This document shows positions 1-7,052 of a stretch of DNA of 28,194 nt, piece after piece. How positions within the stretch are numbered: the stretch's first letter is position 1; every line of letters starts with the position of its first letter. The notes under the pieces were generated by a model. That model was given only the letters and a program-made list of their open reading frames with translations. It searched no databases and had not been told where the DNA came from. Source of the DNA: CAZSLZ01 sp964607865 (GTDB lineage Bacteria; Vulcanimicrobiota; JAJTBE01; CAZSLZ01). A program made the translations under genes and the position numbers. The DNA is taken from assembly GCA_964607865.1 (NCBI GenBank), contig CAZSLZ010000025.1, positions 1 to 28,194 on the forward strand, in the 5' to 3' direction.

Positions 1-2
1 AT

Positions 3-893
3 CATGTTGCCCCACCCCAGGATGATTTTTACGGTTTCCGCCTGAAACTTGTAAAACTTCTGGAAAACTGCGGAATAAAAGTAAAATATCATCAGCACGA
101 AGTGGGCGCGCCGGGACAGATGGAAATTGAACTTCATTTTAACACCCTCACCCGATCCGCCGATAGTATTATGCTGTTTAAATACCTGGCCAGAAATCTG
201 GCAAAGGAAATGGGCAAGGCAGTTACTTTTATGCCCAAGCCCATTTACGGTGAAGCAGGCAACGGCATGCACATGCATATTAAACTGATGAAAGAAGATA
301 AGAATATTTTCAGCGATCCCCAGGGATATGCCGGTTTAAGTGACGAAGCAAGATATTTCATTGGGGGAATATTAACCCATGCCCCCAGCCTGATGGCATT
401 TACAAACCCCAGCACCAATTCATATAAGAGGTTGGTTCCCGGTTACGAAGCTCCGGTTTCCCTGGTCTTTGCCAAAAGCAACCGCAGCGCAGCTATTCGA
501 ATACCCGGCTATGCCAAATCAGAGCAGGATATTCGATTTGAATATCGCCCCCCAGACGCCACTTGCAACCCATACCTTACCTTGGGCGCCCTGATCATGG
601 CTGGAATAGACGGTATTCAAAAAAAGATTGATCCCACCGAGCATGGCTTCGGGCCCTATGATGCTAACCTTTACTCCTTGCCCAAAAAAGAAAGGGAAAA
701 AATCAAACATCTGCCGACTAATTTAGAAGAATCATTAAAAGCTCTAAAGACGGATAATGATTATCTTATGGCTGGAGATGTGTTCGACACAGAACTGATA
801 GAAAACTGGATTGAAACCAAAATGAAGGATGAGGTTTTTGAATTGAAAAGCCGGCCCCACCCCTATGAGTTCCATCTTTACAATGATATTTAA
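3..893 (+). CDS. glnA: Glutamine synthetase, type I (3' part; start lies before the window)
   Basis: The frame is open from position 3, so the N-terminal part is missing. The visible 296 residues cover the catalytic domain. Glutamine synthetase makes glutamine from glutamate, ammonia and ATP in the cytoplasm. Recognisable family motifs are HQHEVGAPGQMEIEL (metal/ATP site), GNGMHMHIKL, the NPSTNSYKRLVPGYEAP loop (glutamate/ammonium site) and RIPGYAKSEQDIRFEYRPPD. Near the C-terminus DANLYSLP, with the Tyr codon at 672-674, lies where beta-type enzymes carry the adenylylated Tyr (NLYDLP). The ending HPYEFHLYNDI also resembles the beta type. Whether it is really adenylylated cannot be told here. 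The EFR1 gene follows after 18 bases, suggesting co-transcription. The family call is very secure. Confidence 0.96.
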   Translation, partial: HVAPPQDDFYGFRLKLVKLLENCGIKVKYHQHEVGAPGQMEIELHFNTLTRSADSIMLFKYLARNLAKEMGKAVTFMPKPIYGEAGNGMHMHIKLMKEDKNIFSDPQGYAGLSDEARYFIGGILTHAPSLMAFTNPSTNSYKRLVPGYEAPVSLVFAKSNRSAAIRIPGYAKSEQDIRFEYRPPDATCNPYLTLGALIMAGIDGIQKKIDPTEHGFGPYDANLYSLPKKEREKIKHLPTNLEESLKALKTDNDYLMAGDVFDTELIENWIETKMKDEVFELKSRPHPYEFHLYNDI

Positions 894-911
894 TAAACAG
901 GAGGCAAACTT

Positions 912-1727
912 ATGCCCAGTTGCACATTATATGTTTTTTCTGGTAGTGGCAATACCGATTATATGGCAAAAAAAATAAAAGAGCAGTTTAAAAAGAAAAA
1001 CTTTGAAACCGATATTCAATATATCGACAAACTTCGTAAAGCCCCCCCGACAAACGTTGAATACATAGGGATTGGTTTTCCCGTTTACGGAGGCACAATT
1101 CCCAAAAACGTTCAAAGTTTTCTGGAAATGTTCCCCAAATCTCAAAAAACCACCCAGAAGGCCTTTGTTTTTGCCACCTATTCAAAAACTCCATACAACG
1201 CAATCCAGAATGCTGCAAACTTTCTGTATGATACAAACTATCATGTACTCAGGTCCCGGGGCATTAAAATGCCCAATACCTATACAATTTCCAATTCATC
1301 CCGGTATAACCGCTTACCAAAGGAATATGAAATAAAACTGATTTATGACGCTGCGAACCAGGTTAAAAGTTATGTTGACGAAATTCTGGTGGGCAGGGAA
1401 GAAATTGAAGCTACGTGGGGGTTTCTTGGAGGAATTGCCACTGCGTTAATGGGAAGTATTTTCAACAGCATGACCGCTCCCAGCCTGGCAAAAAAACTAT
1501 ATGTAAACGAAAAATGCAACAGTTGCAAGCTCTGTGTAAAATGGTGCCCGGTAAGAAGTATAAAAATGGAAGAAAACAAACCGGTTTTTTTAGAACATTG
1601 CATCAATTGCAGCAGATGCTACAATTACTGCCCCAGAAAGGCCATAGTTTCCCCGGATGTGGGAACCGATGAGTATAAATACCAGATGAACGATTTCAAA
1701 CCACCAGAAGTTAACGATATTAAATAA
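912..1727 (+). CDS. EFR1-type flavodoxin-ferredoxin fusion protein
   Basis: A 271-residue cytoplasmic electron-transfer protein. The N-terminal half is flavodoxin-like: a FMN phosphate-loop signature SGSGNTDYMA at residues 10-19 and a second loop GFPVYGGTIPKN at 55-66. The C-terminal part holds two [4Fe-4S] ferredoxin motifs, with Cys 202/205/208/212 followed by Pro and Cys 230/233/236/240 followed by Pro. This is the architecture of the EFR1 (flavodoxin/ferrodoxin) family common in anaerobes; its physiological partners are generally not known. A strong ribosome site (AGGAGG) precedes the ATG. It sits 18 bases after glnA and is probably in the same transcript. Its stop codon is one base from the stop of the convergent downstream gene. 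No role in nitrogen metabolism is shown; that link is positional only. Confidence 0.9.
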   Translation: MPSCTLYVFSGSGNTDYMAKKIKEQFKKKNFETDIQYIDKLRKAPPTNVEYIGIGFPVYGGTIPKNVQSFLEMFPKSQKTTQKAFVFATYSKTPYNAIQNAANFLYDTNYHVLRSRGIKMPNTYTISNSSRYNRLPKEYEIKLIYDAANQVKSYVDEILVGREEIEATWGFLGGIATALMGSIFNSMTAPSLAKKLYVNEKCNSCKLCVKWCPVRSIKMEENKPVFLEHCINCSRCYNYCPRKAIVSPDVGTDEYKYQMNDFKPPEVNDIK

Positions 1728-1728
1728 T

Positions 1729-2661
1729 TTATCTTACCAGGTTTAATTGCAGCCCGGCAGCTTTGTTTTTCTGATAACACGCTGAATCAGAAATGACCGG
1801 CGCCGGTGTTTCATATTCTGCTCCAGTGAAGTCGGGGTTCTGAATAATCATACCTTTTTCAACCTTAAAGCTGATATCTACAATTTTATTCCACTTTTTC
1901 TTGAACCGGCTGATTAAAACAAGGGCCCGATACTCTCCATCATTTACCAGGACATTAGCCAGGGCTTCATTTTCATTGCCGATTACCACTTTTTTAAAGA
2001 GAACCTTGTTTACAGGAATATCCATGGGCAATTCGTCAGTTTCTAACAGAATATTATCATCCTTTAAAATCTGCCCTTTTATTAGAAAAGATGTTTCAAT
2101 TTCGTGGGTTTTATAGTTTTTGTCAGGCAGGAAACCTCGATACCAGAAATTCAGGTTGAACCCCTCATCTCTGTTTCCCATATAAATGTAAGCCAGTTCT
2201 TTCCAGAAACCCGTTATGTAAAACTGATCTTTATCATCTGTTTCATTTTTTTTGACCTGAAAAGGCGATGTCCAGTTTTTTTTACCCGATGCAACTTCAA
2301 CTTTATAATCCCCAGGCTGCAGAAAAAGTACATCTGAAGAATCCTTCAGGTTTTTTATCTTTGATAACTCCAGGGTATTATACCAATCGCCCTGTTCGGT
2401 TTTAAGTTTCTGGTCAAAATCAAATTTTGCACTGGCAATAACCTGTTTATTGTTGATAATATTTACCGTTAAATCACTGGAAGGGTCAGGTTTAAAAACA
2501 TACCAGCCGCTCCGGGGTTGCCATTTTCCTGTATCCGGCTCTATATTTAAAACATCCTCGGTAACCCCGCTCAGAGTCGGCCCGAAATTTTCATTTGCAA
2601 CCCCCTGTGTAATAAATAAAATTGAGATTAAAAATATTACCCAAAAAATTTTCTTAATCAC
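1729..2661 (-). CDS. Exported protein of unknown function
   Basis: A 310-residue protein that I do not recognise. It starts with GTG, chosen because GGAGG lies six bases upstream and the first residues form a classic signal peptide: two Lys, a hydrophobic core FWVIFLISILFI, and a likely cleavage after GVA near residue 22. There is no lipobox Cys. The mature part is rich in beta-strand-like stretches, for example the segments around WQPRSGWYVFKP and ENEALANVLVNDGEYRALVLI, and has no further membrane segment. It is therefore probably periplasmic or surface-exposed and built of beta-sandwich-like modules. It is convergent with the EFR1 gene (one base between stop codons), and no terminator separates them. 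Confidence 0.75.
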   Translation of the reverse strand: MIKKIFWVIFLISILFITQGVANENFGPTLSGVTEDVLNIEPDTGKWQPRSGWYVFKPDPSSDLTVNIINNKQVIASAKFDFDQKLKTEQGDWYNTLELSKIKNLKDSSDVLFLQPGDYKVEVASGKKNWTSPFQVKKNETDDKDQFYITGFWKELAYIYMGNRDEGFNLNFWYRGFLPDKNYKTHEIETSFLIKGQILKDDNILLETDELPMDIPVNKVLFKKVVIGNENEALANVLVNDGEYRALVLISRFKKKWNKIVDISFKVEKGMIIQNPDFTGAEYETPAPVISDSACYQKNKAAGLQLNLVR

Positions 2662-2858
2662 TGTTTCCTCCAGTTTTTCTGTCAGTATTACATATTCTCA
2701 TTATCAAATCCATAACCTGCAATCGAATTGGTTCACCCCTGGCGAAGCATATCCTTTATATTTTCACCCCAAATGCTTGTTATTTTACAAAATGTTAACA
2801 ACTTTAAGATAGAAATTGTGATAAAATAATCTTGTAAAAACCTTATCGAGGTGAAATT

Positions 2859-4127
2859 ATGATCAAAAAAATCGGCTCTACCCAGATAAACCAAATCTCA
2901 CAAAGAAGTAACAGTTTAAAGAAGGAAAACGTTTCTGTAAAAAGCCCCGATGAAAGAAAGTTACCCCGTGATGAAGCAACCATAACTCAGGGGCATGTTG
3001 CAGGTACATCTGAAACCGAAAAAAACGAAAACGAAGTTTCAGCTAACCAAATAAATAAATTTACTCCTTTAATTGGCGATACAGAATTTACAGCTGATGT
3101 TATGAAGGAAGTGGGTAATGCAAAGAAATCTGTATATTTTGAAACATATTTATTAAATGGCAAGGACGGCAAGGCATTTGCCGATTTGCTGGTAAAGAAG
3201 AAAAAGGAAGGGCTTGACGTAAAAGTTATTCTGGACCCTTCTGCCCAGAAACTATCAAAACTGATACACCGCAACAACCCTGAATATGGCTTGCATAAAT
3301 ATCTTACCGACAACGGAGTGGAAAGTGTTACCTACCCGGTCAGCAAGATGAAGGGATACCTGGTTCCTACAGATCATGCCAAAGTATGCATAGTAGATGA
3401 CCATATTTCATATCTGGGCGGAAGCAATATAGACGATACTTATAACCACGATATTAATGTCAAGATAGAAGGCCCTGCCACCCAGGATGTTAAAGCCTTT
3501 TTTGAGGAATCCTGGAAAGTATCTACGAGCCCGGATAAAAAAGAACTGGGTTATATATCCGACCCAAAAATGAGAAATAAATCGGGTTTCAAACTGACCA
3601 CCACAAGCCCCAGCCGTTCTACCATTAAACCTGCAATTCTTGAGAATATTAAAAATGCCCGGAAGAGCATAAAAATAGAAATGTTTACCTTCACCGACGA
3701 CGACCTGGAACAGGCTGTCATAGATGCCAAGAAACGTGGGGTCGATGTAAGAATTATCCTGGGGGGCAACAGGGAAATTTTCCATCTTCCCACCGGTGGA
3801 GTACCCAATATTGCCGCTGCAGTAAAGTTCAAAAAAGCAGGCGTTCCTGTAAAATGGTATAAGAACGACGAGGTCAACCAGCTTCACTCCAAGGCGTGTA
3901 TCTTCGACGAAGAGAAAGTCATGCTGGGCTCTGCCAATTTCATTCACGGAGCTTTTGACGGAATTCATGAGTATTACGGCGAAATAAACGATAAAGATTT
4001 TGCCGGGAAAATCAATAAACAGTTTGAAAAAGACTGGGAAAAATATTCGGTGGATGTCAAACAACCGGGATTGAAAGACCGTCTATTGGCAGGAACAGTA
4101 GAAGCCCTGGATGACTTCTTGCTGTAG
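2859..4127 (+). CDS. Phospholipase D superfamily protein (two HKD motifs)
   Basis: A 422-residue protein with two phospholipase D-type catalytic repeats. HKD1 is H173-x-K175-x4-D180 followed by GGSN; HKD2 is H343-x-K345-x4-D350 followed by GSAN. Both motifs are intact, so it is probably an active phosphodiesterase or phosphatidyltransferase of the cardiolipin-synthase-like group. It differs from true cardiolipin synthases in lacking N-terminal membrane helices. Instead residues 1-70 are polar, rich in Ser, Lys, Glu and Asn, and look disordered. No signal peptide is visible, so it probably acts in the cytoplasm or leaves by an unusual route. Possible substrates include phospholipid or nucleic acid; the sequence does not decide. 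GAGGTGA precedes the ATG. A bidirectional terminator follows. Confidence 0.88.
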   Translation: MIKKIGSTQINQISQRSNSLKKENVSVKSPDERKLPRDEATITQGHVAGTSETEKNENEVSANQINKFTPLIGDTEFTADVMKEVGNAKKSVYFETYLLNGKDGKAFADLLVKKKKEGLDVKVILDPSAQKLSKLIHRNNPEYGLHKYLTDNGVESVTYPVSKMKGYLVPTDHAKVCIVDDHISYLGGSNIDDTYNHDINVKIEGPATQDVKAFFEESWKVSTSPDKKELGYISDPKMRNKSGFKLTTTSPSRSTIKPAILENIKNARKSIKIEMFTFTDDDLEQAVIDAKKRGVDVRIILGGNREIFHLPTGGVPNIAAAVKFKKAGVPVKWYKNDEVNQLHSKACIFDEEKVMLGSANFIHGAFDGIHEYYGEINDKDFAGKINKQFEKDWEKYSVDVKQPGLKDRLLAGTVEALDDFLL

Positions 4128-4157
4128 TATTTTCAAGAAAAATTTTTAAATACAACC

Positions 4158-4190
4158 GAAACAGGCACTTAAGTCCCTGTTTCTTTGTTT
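4158..4190. terminator. Bidirectional rho-independent terminator
   Basis: Perfect 8-bp arms GAAACAGG (4158-4165) and CCTGTTTC (4176-4183) around a 10-base loop. On the plus strand this is followed by a T-rich tract ending the phospholipase D gene. On the minus strand the hairpin overlaps the last codons and stop of the S-component gene (KETGT, stop at 4169-4171), so that gene's 3' end encodes the stem. Confidence 0.7.
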
Positions 4191-4723
4191 TCATTATGGC
4201 ATAAATTGCAAAGATGGGAATTCAGTAAATTATAAACCACCGGAATGAGTATTATTTGCAGAATCAAACCAGGAAGAGTTGTAACGAAAGTTGCAACAGC
4301 AAAAGCCCAGGTTGTTTGCCCTGCACTGACCATATGGTCTGCCAGCAGAATAACCCCTGCAGTAAATACCAGCCTGCCCCCAATAATTGCCAAGAAAACT
4401 GTCCAGAAGACATTCAGCTTCTTAATTAAATATCCTGATAACAAACCGATTACCGGCAACTCAACAACCATGACAATTAAAACTGGTGGTACCAGAGGGG
4501 GCATTCCCGTCAGCAGAAATGAAAGCAGGGGCGCCAGCAGGCCTGTCCAGAAACCCCAGAAAGGCCCCAGTATTAAACCTGCAATATAAACAGGAATATG
4601 CATGGGCAGAAAGGCAGGCCCAAGCCCCACCATATGAAAACCCTGGGGTAAGACCACTGCCATGACCAGAAGGATTGCGCCATAACAAAGCTTATTTGTA
4701 TAAGACATCTTTTTTAAATACAT
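4169..4723 (-). CDS. ECF transporter S component (substrate-binding membrane subunit)
   Basis: A 184-residue integral membrane protein with about five to six hydrophobic helices. It has S-component features: an N-terminal KLCYGAILLVMAVVLPQ helix, then HMVGLGPAFLPMHIPVYIAGLILGP and a GFWTGLLAPLLSFLLTGMPP helix pair. S components bind a vitamin or metal and pair with EcfT and the EcfA ATPases; none of those is in this window, so this would use a shared energising module encoded elsewhere. The substrate cannot be named. The ATG at 4723 has an in-frame stop directly upstream and no clear ribosome site; ATG at 4708 is an alternative, also poorly preceded. The stop lies inside a terminator hairpin. 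Confidence 0.78.
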   Translation of the reverse strand: MYLKKMSYTNKLCYGAILLVMAVVLPQGFHMVGLGPAFLPMHIPVYIAGLILGPFWGFWTGLLAPLLSFLLTGMPPLVPPVLIVMVVELPVIGLLSGYLIKKLNVFWTVFLAIIGGRLVFTAGVILLADHMVSAGQTTWAFAVATFVTTLPGLILQIILIPVVYNLLNSHLCNLCHNENKETGT

Positions 4724-4791
4724 TTATATAAAGTTTACAATATTTATCCTGGCTGGTCAATCATTCCTGATTTTTCCTCCCATAAAAGCCT

Positions 4792-5419
4792 TTAGGGCTC
4801 TTCCTTTAAACCCTGGCTCAACAACAGCTTAAGATAAAAAAGAGGTGCAAACCACTCAATGCCCGGTGTAGGTTTAAATACATACAACCATATCAAAATT
4901 CCTGTAATATATGCAAGAAATGCCACCGGCCTTCGCAGATACAAGGGAGAATAATGAATTGCCAGAATTGAAATGAGCATAAACAAATAGATAATCACTC
5001 CGTACAACCAGTCATTATTTCTGTAAAGCCAGGCAATTAGAAAAGGATGAAAATGAAAAAATGCAAACATGAATTGCTGCTTGAAGCCCAGCTCTTCTCT
5101 GTGCCACCACCTTTAGCTGAAGATGCAGCATTGGTTAGAACGCCTCCTACCAGGTCCAGGGCCAGAACTGAAGCTACAATTATTTGCACAGTTGACCAGC
5201 CCAGAGAAGATTTTACTGTATAGAAAACAACTGCAACAGCTGCCAGAAATGCAGGATCAAATTGAACAACCAATTCAGCCGGGGTTGCCCTGGGCCCACA
5301 AATTTATCAAGCCCACCCTTTAGGCCCCTTTCAGGCTCAGGATACTTCCAGTCTATTTTTTTCCATTTTTTTACCTCCAATAGCATATCAGCTGTTATGA
5401 ATAGTAATCCTACCGCCAT
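4792..5419 (-). pseudogene. Membrane protein gene broken by two single-base frameshifts
   Basis: Three overlapping reading-frame segments join into one protein. The first begins at ATG 5419 (MAVGLLFITADM). It moves into a second frame near the G run at 5281-5284; one extra base there gives GQPPAELVVQFDPAFL. The second moves into a third frame near 5103-5114; one extra base turns the passage into SAKRWWHREELGFKQQF and joins to MFAFFHFHPFLIAW and on to the stop at 4792. Both lesions are the equivalent of one missing base, and each can be placed in a homopolymer. The repaired product would be 209 residues with several hydrophobic helices and a conserved-looking WFAPLFYLKLLLS ending. I recall similar uncharacterised membrane proteins in other bacteria but cannot name a function. 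It is either a real pseudogene or a sequence error. Confidence 0.72.
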
Positions 5420-5446
5420 ATAATAAATTGATTATTTACAAACTTC

Positions 5447-5461
5447 TTAACATGATGTTAA
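5447..5461. promoter_or_regulatory. Perfect palindrome, possible operator
   Basis: TTAACAT-G-ATGTTAA is a perfect 7+1+7 inverted repeat in the divergent intergenic region 5420-5558. A further TTAACAT half-site lies at 5510-5516, between the candidate -35 and -10 of the rightward promoter. The repeat of the half-site supports protein binding, but the region is AT-rich and chance is possible. Confidence 0.35.
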
Positions 5462-5498
5462 TTTCTTGTTAAAATTGTTATTATTTGATTAATACTTT

Positions 5499-5527
5499 TT
5501 GACTTTTCTTAACATTGTGGGGATAAA
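5499..5527 (+). promoter_or_regulatory. Candidate sigma-70-type promoter for the 5559 gene
   Basis: TTGACT at 5499-5504, 17-base spacer, GATAAA at 5522-5527 (four of six matches to TATAAT). It lies about 30 bases upstream of the ATG at 5559, which is preceded by GAGAGG. The -35 is good and the -10 is weak. Confidence 0.42.
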
Positions 5528-5558
5528 TTAATAAGAATACTGAGAGAGGTTTTAAGAA

Positions 5559-6284
5559 ATGGCAATGATAACTGATTTCAATTTGAACCAGTCCAGGGGG
5601 CAGTCCGCGGCAGCATCTTCAAATAGCGGTTTATCTTTACCAACCGACGGCCTGTCAAATATTGCCGACCCTAATTATATCTATCAGGGTGTATCTAATG
5701 CCAACCAGACATATCAACGAGCCATTGTCAATTTTTTAAGGCCCAATAATTTACCTGTTCGCACCTCGGGGTCGGGAAGCTATGTTGTGGGCGGAGAAGC
5801 TGACGGCCTGTTCAGCAGACATAAAATTGAAGGCACCGATGAAGAAGCAACCCGTTTGAGATTGGTTCTGGGAGGCCAACTGGGATTCGGAGGAACCGCC
5901 GGTTTCGATACCACCATTACCGACAGTGACGCCATAGCCATAGGCCAGACCATGATAGCGCCGGGCTATACTGCCGGGGCAGCCTTATAACAACTGGCCC
6001 GGGATAACCCCCAGATAACCCAATACGCAGTTAACCCCACAAGGCTTGCAACAGATATTGTCAGAAATAACCCCGAACTGGTAAGGGCCGCCCTGCAACC
6101 TACCATGGCTGCCATAGACCTGGTTCGCAGAAATCCTGAAATAGGCCGGGTTGCATCTCAAATAGCGAACCCTGCCAATGCGGTAAGAACAGCAACAGGA
6201 ATTGTACAGAACCCCACAACCCGAAGAGTTATTGAAACTTCAATGGGTGGAGCGCTGGGCTGGCTTGCCAGTAAATTAAGATAA
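5559..6284 (+). pseudogene. Unknown protein with Asn-Pro-capped helices, interrupted by an in-frame TAA
   Basis: The frame starting at ATG 5559 runs 143 codons to TAA at 5988-5990. The same frame then continues open for 97 more codons to TAA at 6282-6284, directly before a terminator. The continuation is plainly protein-like: DNPQ, VNPT, NNPE, LQPT, RNPE, ANPA and QNPT recur every 9-14 residues, separating short amphipathic helices. The sequence around the first stop reads GAAL-stop-QLARDNPQ, so one substitution (for example CAA to TAA) would explain it. The N-terminal part is Ser/Asn/Gly-rich without a signal peptide, followed by a glycine-rich LGGQLGFGGTAGFD region. I do not recognise the family. 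Possibilities are a nonsense mutation, stop readthrough, or a sequence error. Confidence 0.7.
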
Positions 6285-6287
6285 CTA

Positions 6288-6316
6288 AAAAGCCCCTTAG
6301 GGGCTTCTTTTATTTT
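6288..6316. terminator. Bidirectional terminator between convergent genes
   Basis: AAGCCCC (6290-6296), a three-base loop, GGGGCTT (6300-6306), then a T-rich tract on the plus strand and T residues on the minus strand (AAAA at 6287-6290). It ends the interrupted 5559 gene and also serves the leftward operon ending with padR, whose stop is at 6310-6312. Confidence 0.8.
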
Positions 6317-6708
6317 ATTTCTTTCCGGGCTTCCCTCGTAAATTCTTCCAGAGATAAAGCCAGGTTTTCCATAAGAACCAACCACTCTTCCAGATGTTTT
6401 TCACCGTCGTCAGTCAATTTATAGGTTCTTTTTGCCGGGCCTGTACCACTGACATCCCAACTTGATTCCACACAACGATTTTCTTCCAGCTGCCTTAACG
6501 TCCGGTATAAAGCTCCGGGGTCAATTACCGAATCTGTAAGGGAATGCTGGTTCAGTTCATCGATAATGCTGTAACCATGGGTTTCACCTTTTTTCTTCAA
6601 CATAAAAAGAACAAGAGGTTCCATAAATCTGTATAAATTACCCATAGAACAATTGCAGGGCTTATCACATTTTTTATGTTTACATCGCTTCCTTGTCAAC
6701 CAAATCAC
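6310..6708 (-). CDS. PadR-family transcriptional regulator with N-terminal Cys cluster
   Basis: A 132-residue DNA-binding protein. The winged-helix core is typical of PadR: LVLFMLKKKGETHGYSII, then DPGALYRTLRQLEENRCVES with the recognition helix, and a RTYKLTDDGEKHL wing. The C-terminal helix LEEWLVLMENLALSLEEF would dimerise. Ahead of the core sits a Cys-rich segment with Cys 9, 14, 18 and 20 (C-x4-C-x3-C-x-C) rich in Lys, which could bind a metal or an Fe-S cluster. The GTG start at 6708 has a poor ribosome site. ATG at codon 22 is possible but would remove this cluster. The gene is last in a five-gene operon, five bases after the NifX-family gene, and probably regulates it. Ligand unknown. 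Confidence 0.85.
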   Translation of the reverse strand: MIWLTRKRCKHKKCDKPCNCSMGNLYRFMEPLVLFMLKKKGETHGYSIIDELNQHSLTDSVIDPGALYRTLRQLEENRCVESSWDVSGTGPAKRTYKLTDDGEKHLEEWLVLMENLALSLEEFTREARKEIK

Positions 6709-6713
6709 CGCTT

Positions 6714-7052
6714 TTAATGATCACATATATTACTTCCGGTTTCCAACTTATTATTCAAATAATTGGCAACCAGCTCTTCCGGGTTGCCCTGGGGGGCACC
6801 CACTATAACTTTAATATTTGCCTCTTGAAAAAGGTTTTGGGCTCTCATTCCCATTCCTCCAGCTATCACCACATTTACTTCCCTTTCTGCCAGCCATTTC
6901 GGAAGCAAACCCGGAGCATGTGGAGGAGCCCCAACAGATGTGGTTTCCAGAATTTTCTTCTTCTCACAATCTACATCCATAATTTGAAATTCGTCACAAT
7001 GCCCGAAGTGCATGCATAATTTTTTGTTTGCCACAGGTAATGCAATTTTCAT
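6714..7052 (-). CDS. NifX/NifB-type (dinitrogenase Fe-Mo cofactor family) protein
   Basis: A 112-residue small alpha/beta protein of the family that binds nitrogenase-cofactor-like or Mo/Cu/Fe-S clusters. Features: MKIALPV start, the HFGHCDEF segment at residues 15-22, VVIAGGMGMRAQNLF at 61-75, and VIVGAPQGNPEELV. Cys 13, 19 and 110 are possible cluster ligands. No nitrogenase genes occur nearby, so a role in nitrogen fixation is not implied. The family includes the orange protein (ORP) of Desulfovibrio. Its ATG overlaps the stop of the preceding ATPase gene by four bases, with AAGGAG upstream, indicating translational coupling. It probably receives or carries a metallocluster handled by the two upstream ATPases; this is inference from context. 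Confidence 0.87.
   Translation of the reverse strand: MKIALPVANKKLCMHFGHCDEFQIMDVDCEKKKILETTSVGAPPHAPGLLPKWLAEREVNVVIAGGMGMRAQNLFQEANIKVIVGAPQGNPEELVANYLNNKLETGSNICDH

Noticed and set aside
3408..4064. 218-codon minus-strand frame opposite the phospholipase D gene.
   Set aside because: The plus strand has two intact HKD motifs and a ribosome site; the opposite frame shows no family features.
4744..4764. Six-codon minus-strand ORF (MIDQPG) behind a good GGAGG site, upstream of the S-component gene; possible leader peptide.
   Set aside because: No attenuator-type alternative hairpins or biased codons are visible, and the ribosome site could be a relic of the damaged gene upstream.
5988..5990. 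Reassigned TAA codon (alternative genetic code).
   Set aside because: Many intact genes in the window end at TAA at the expected family length, so TAA is a normal stop here.
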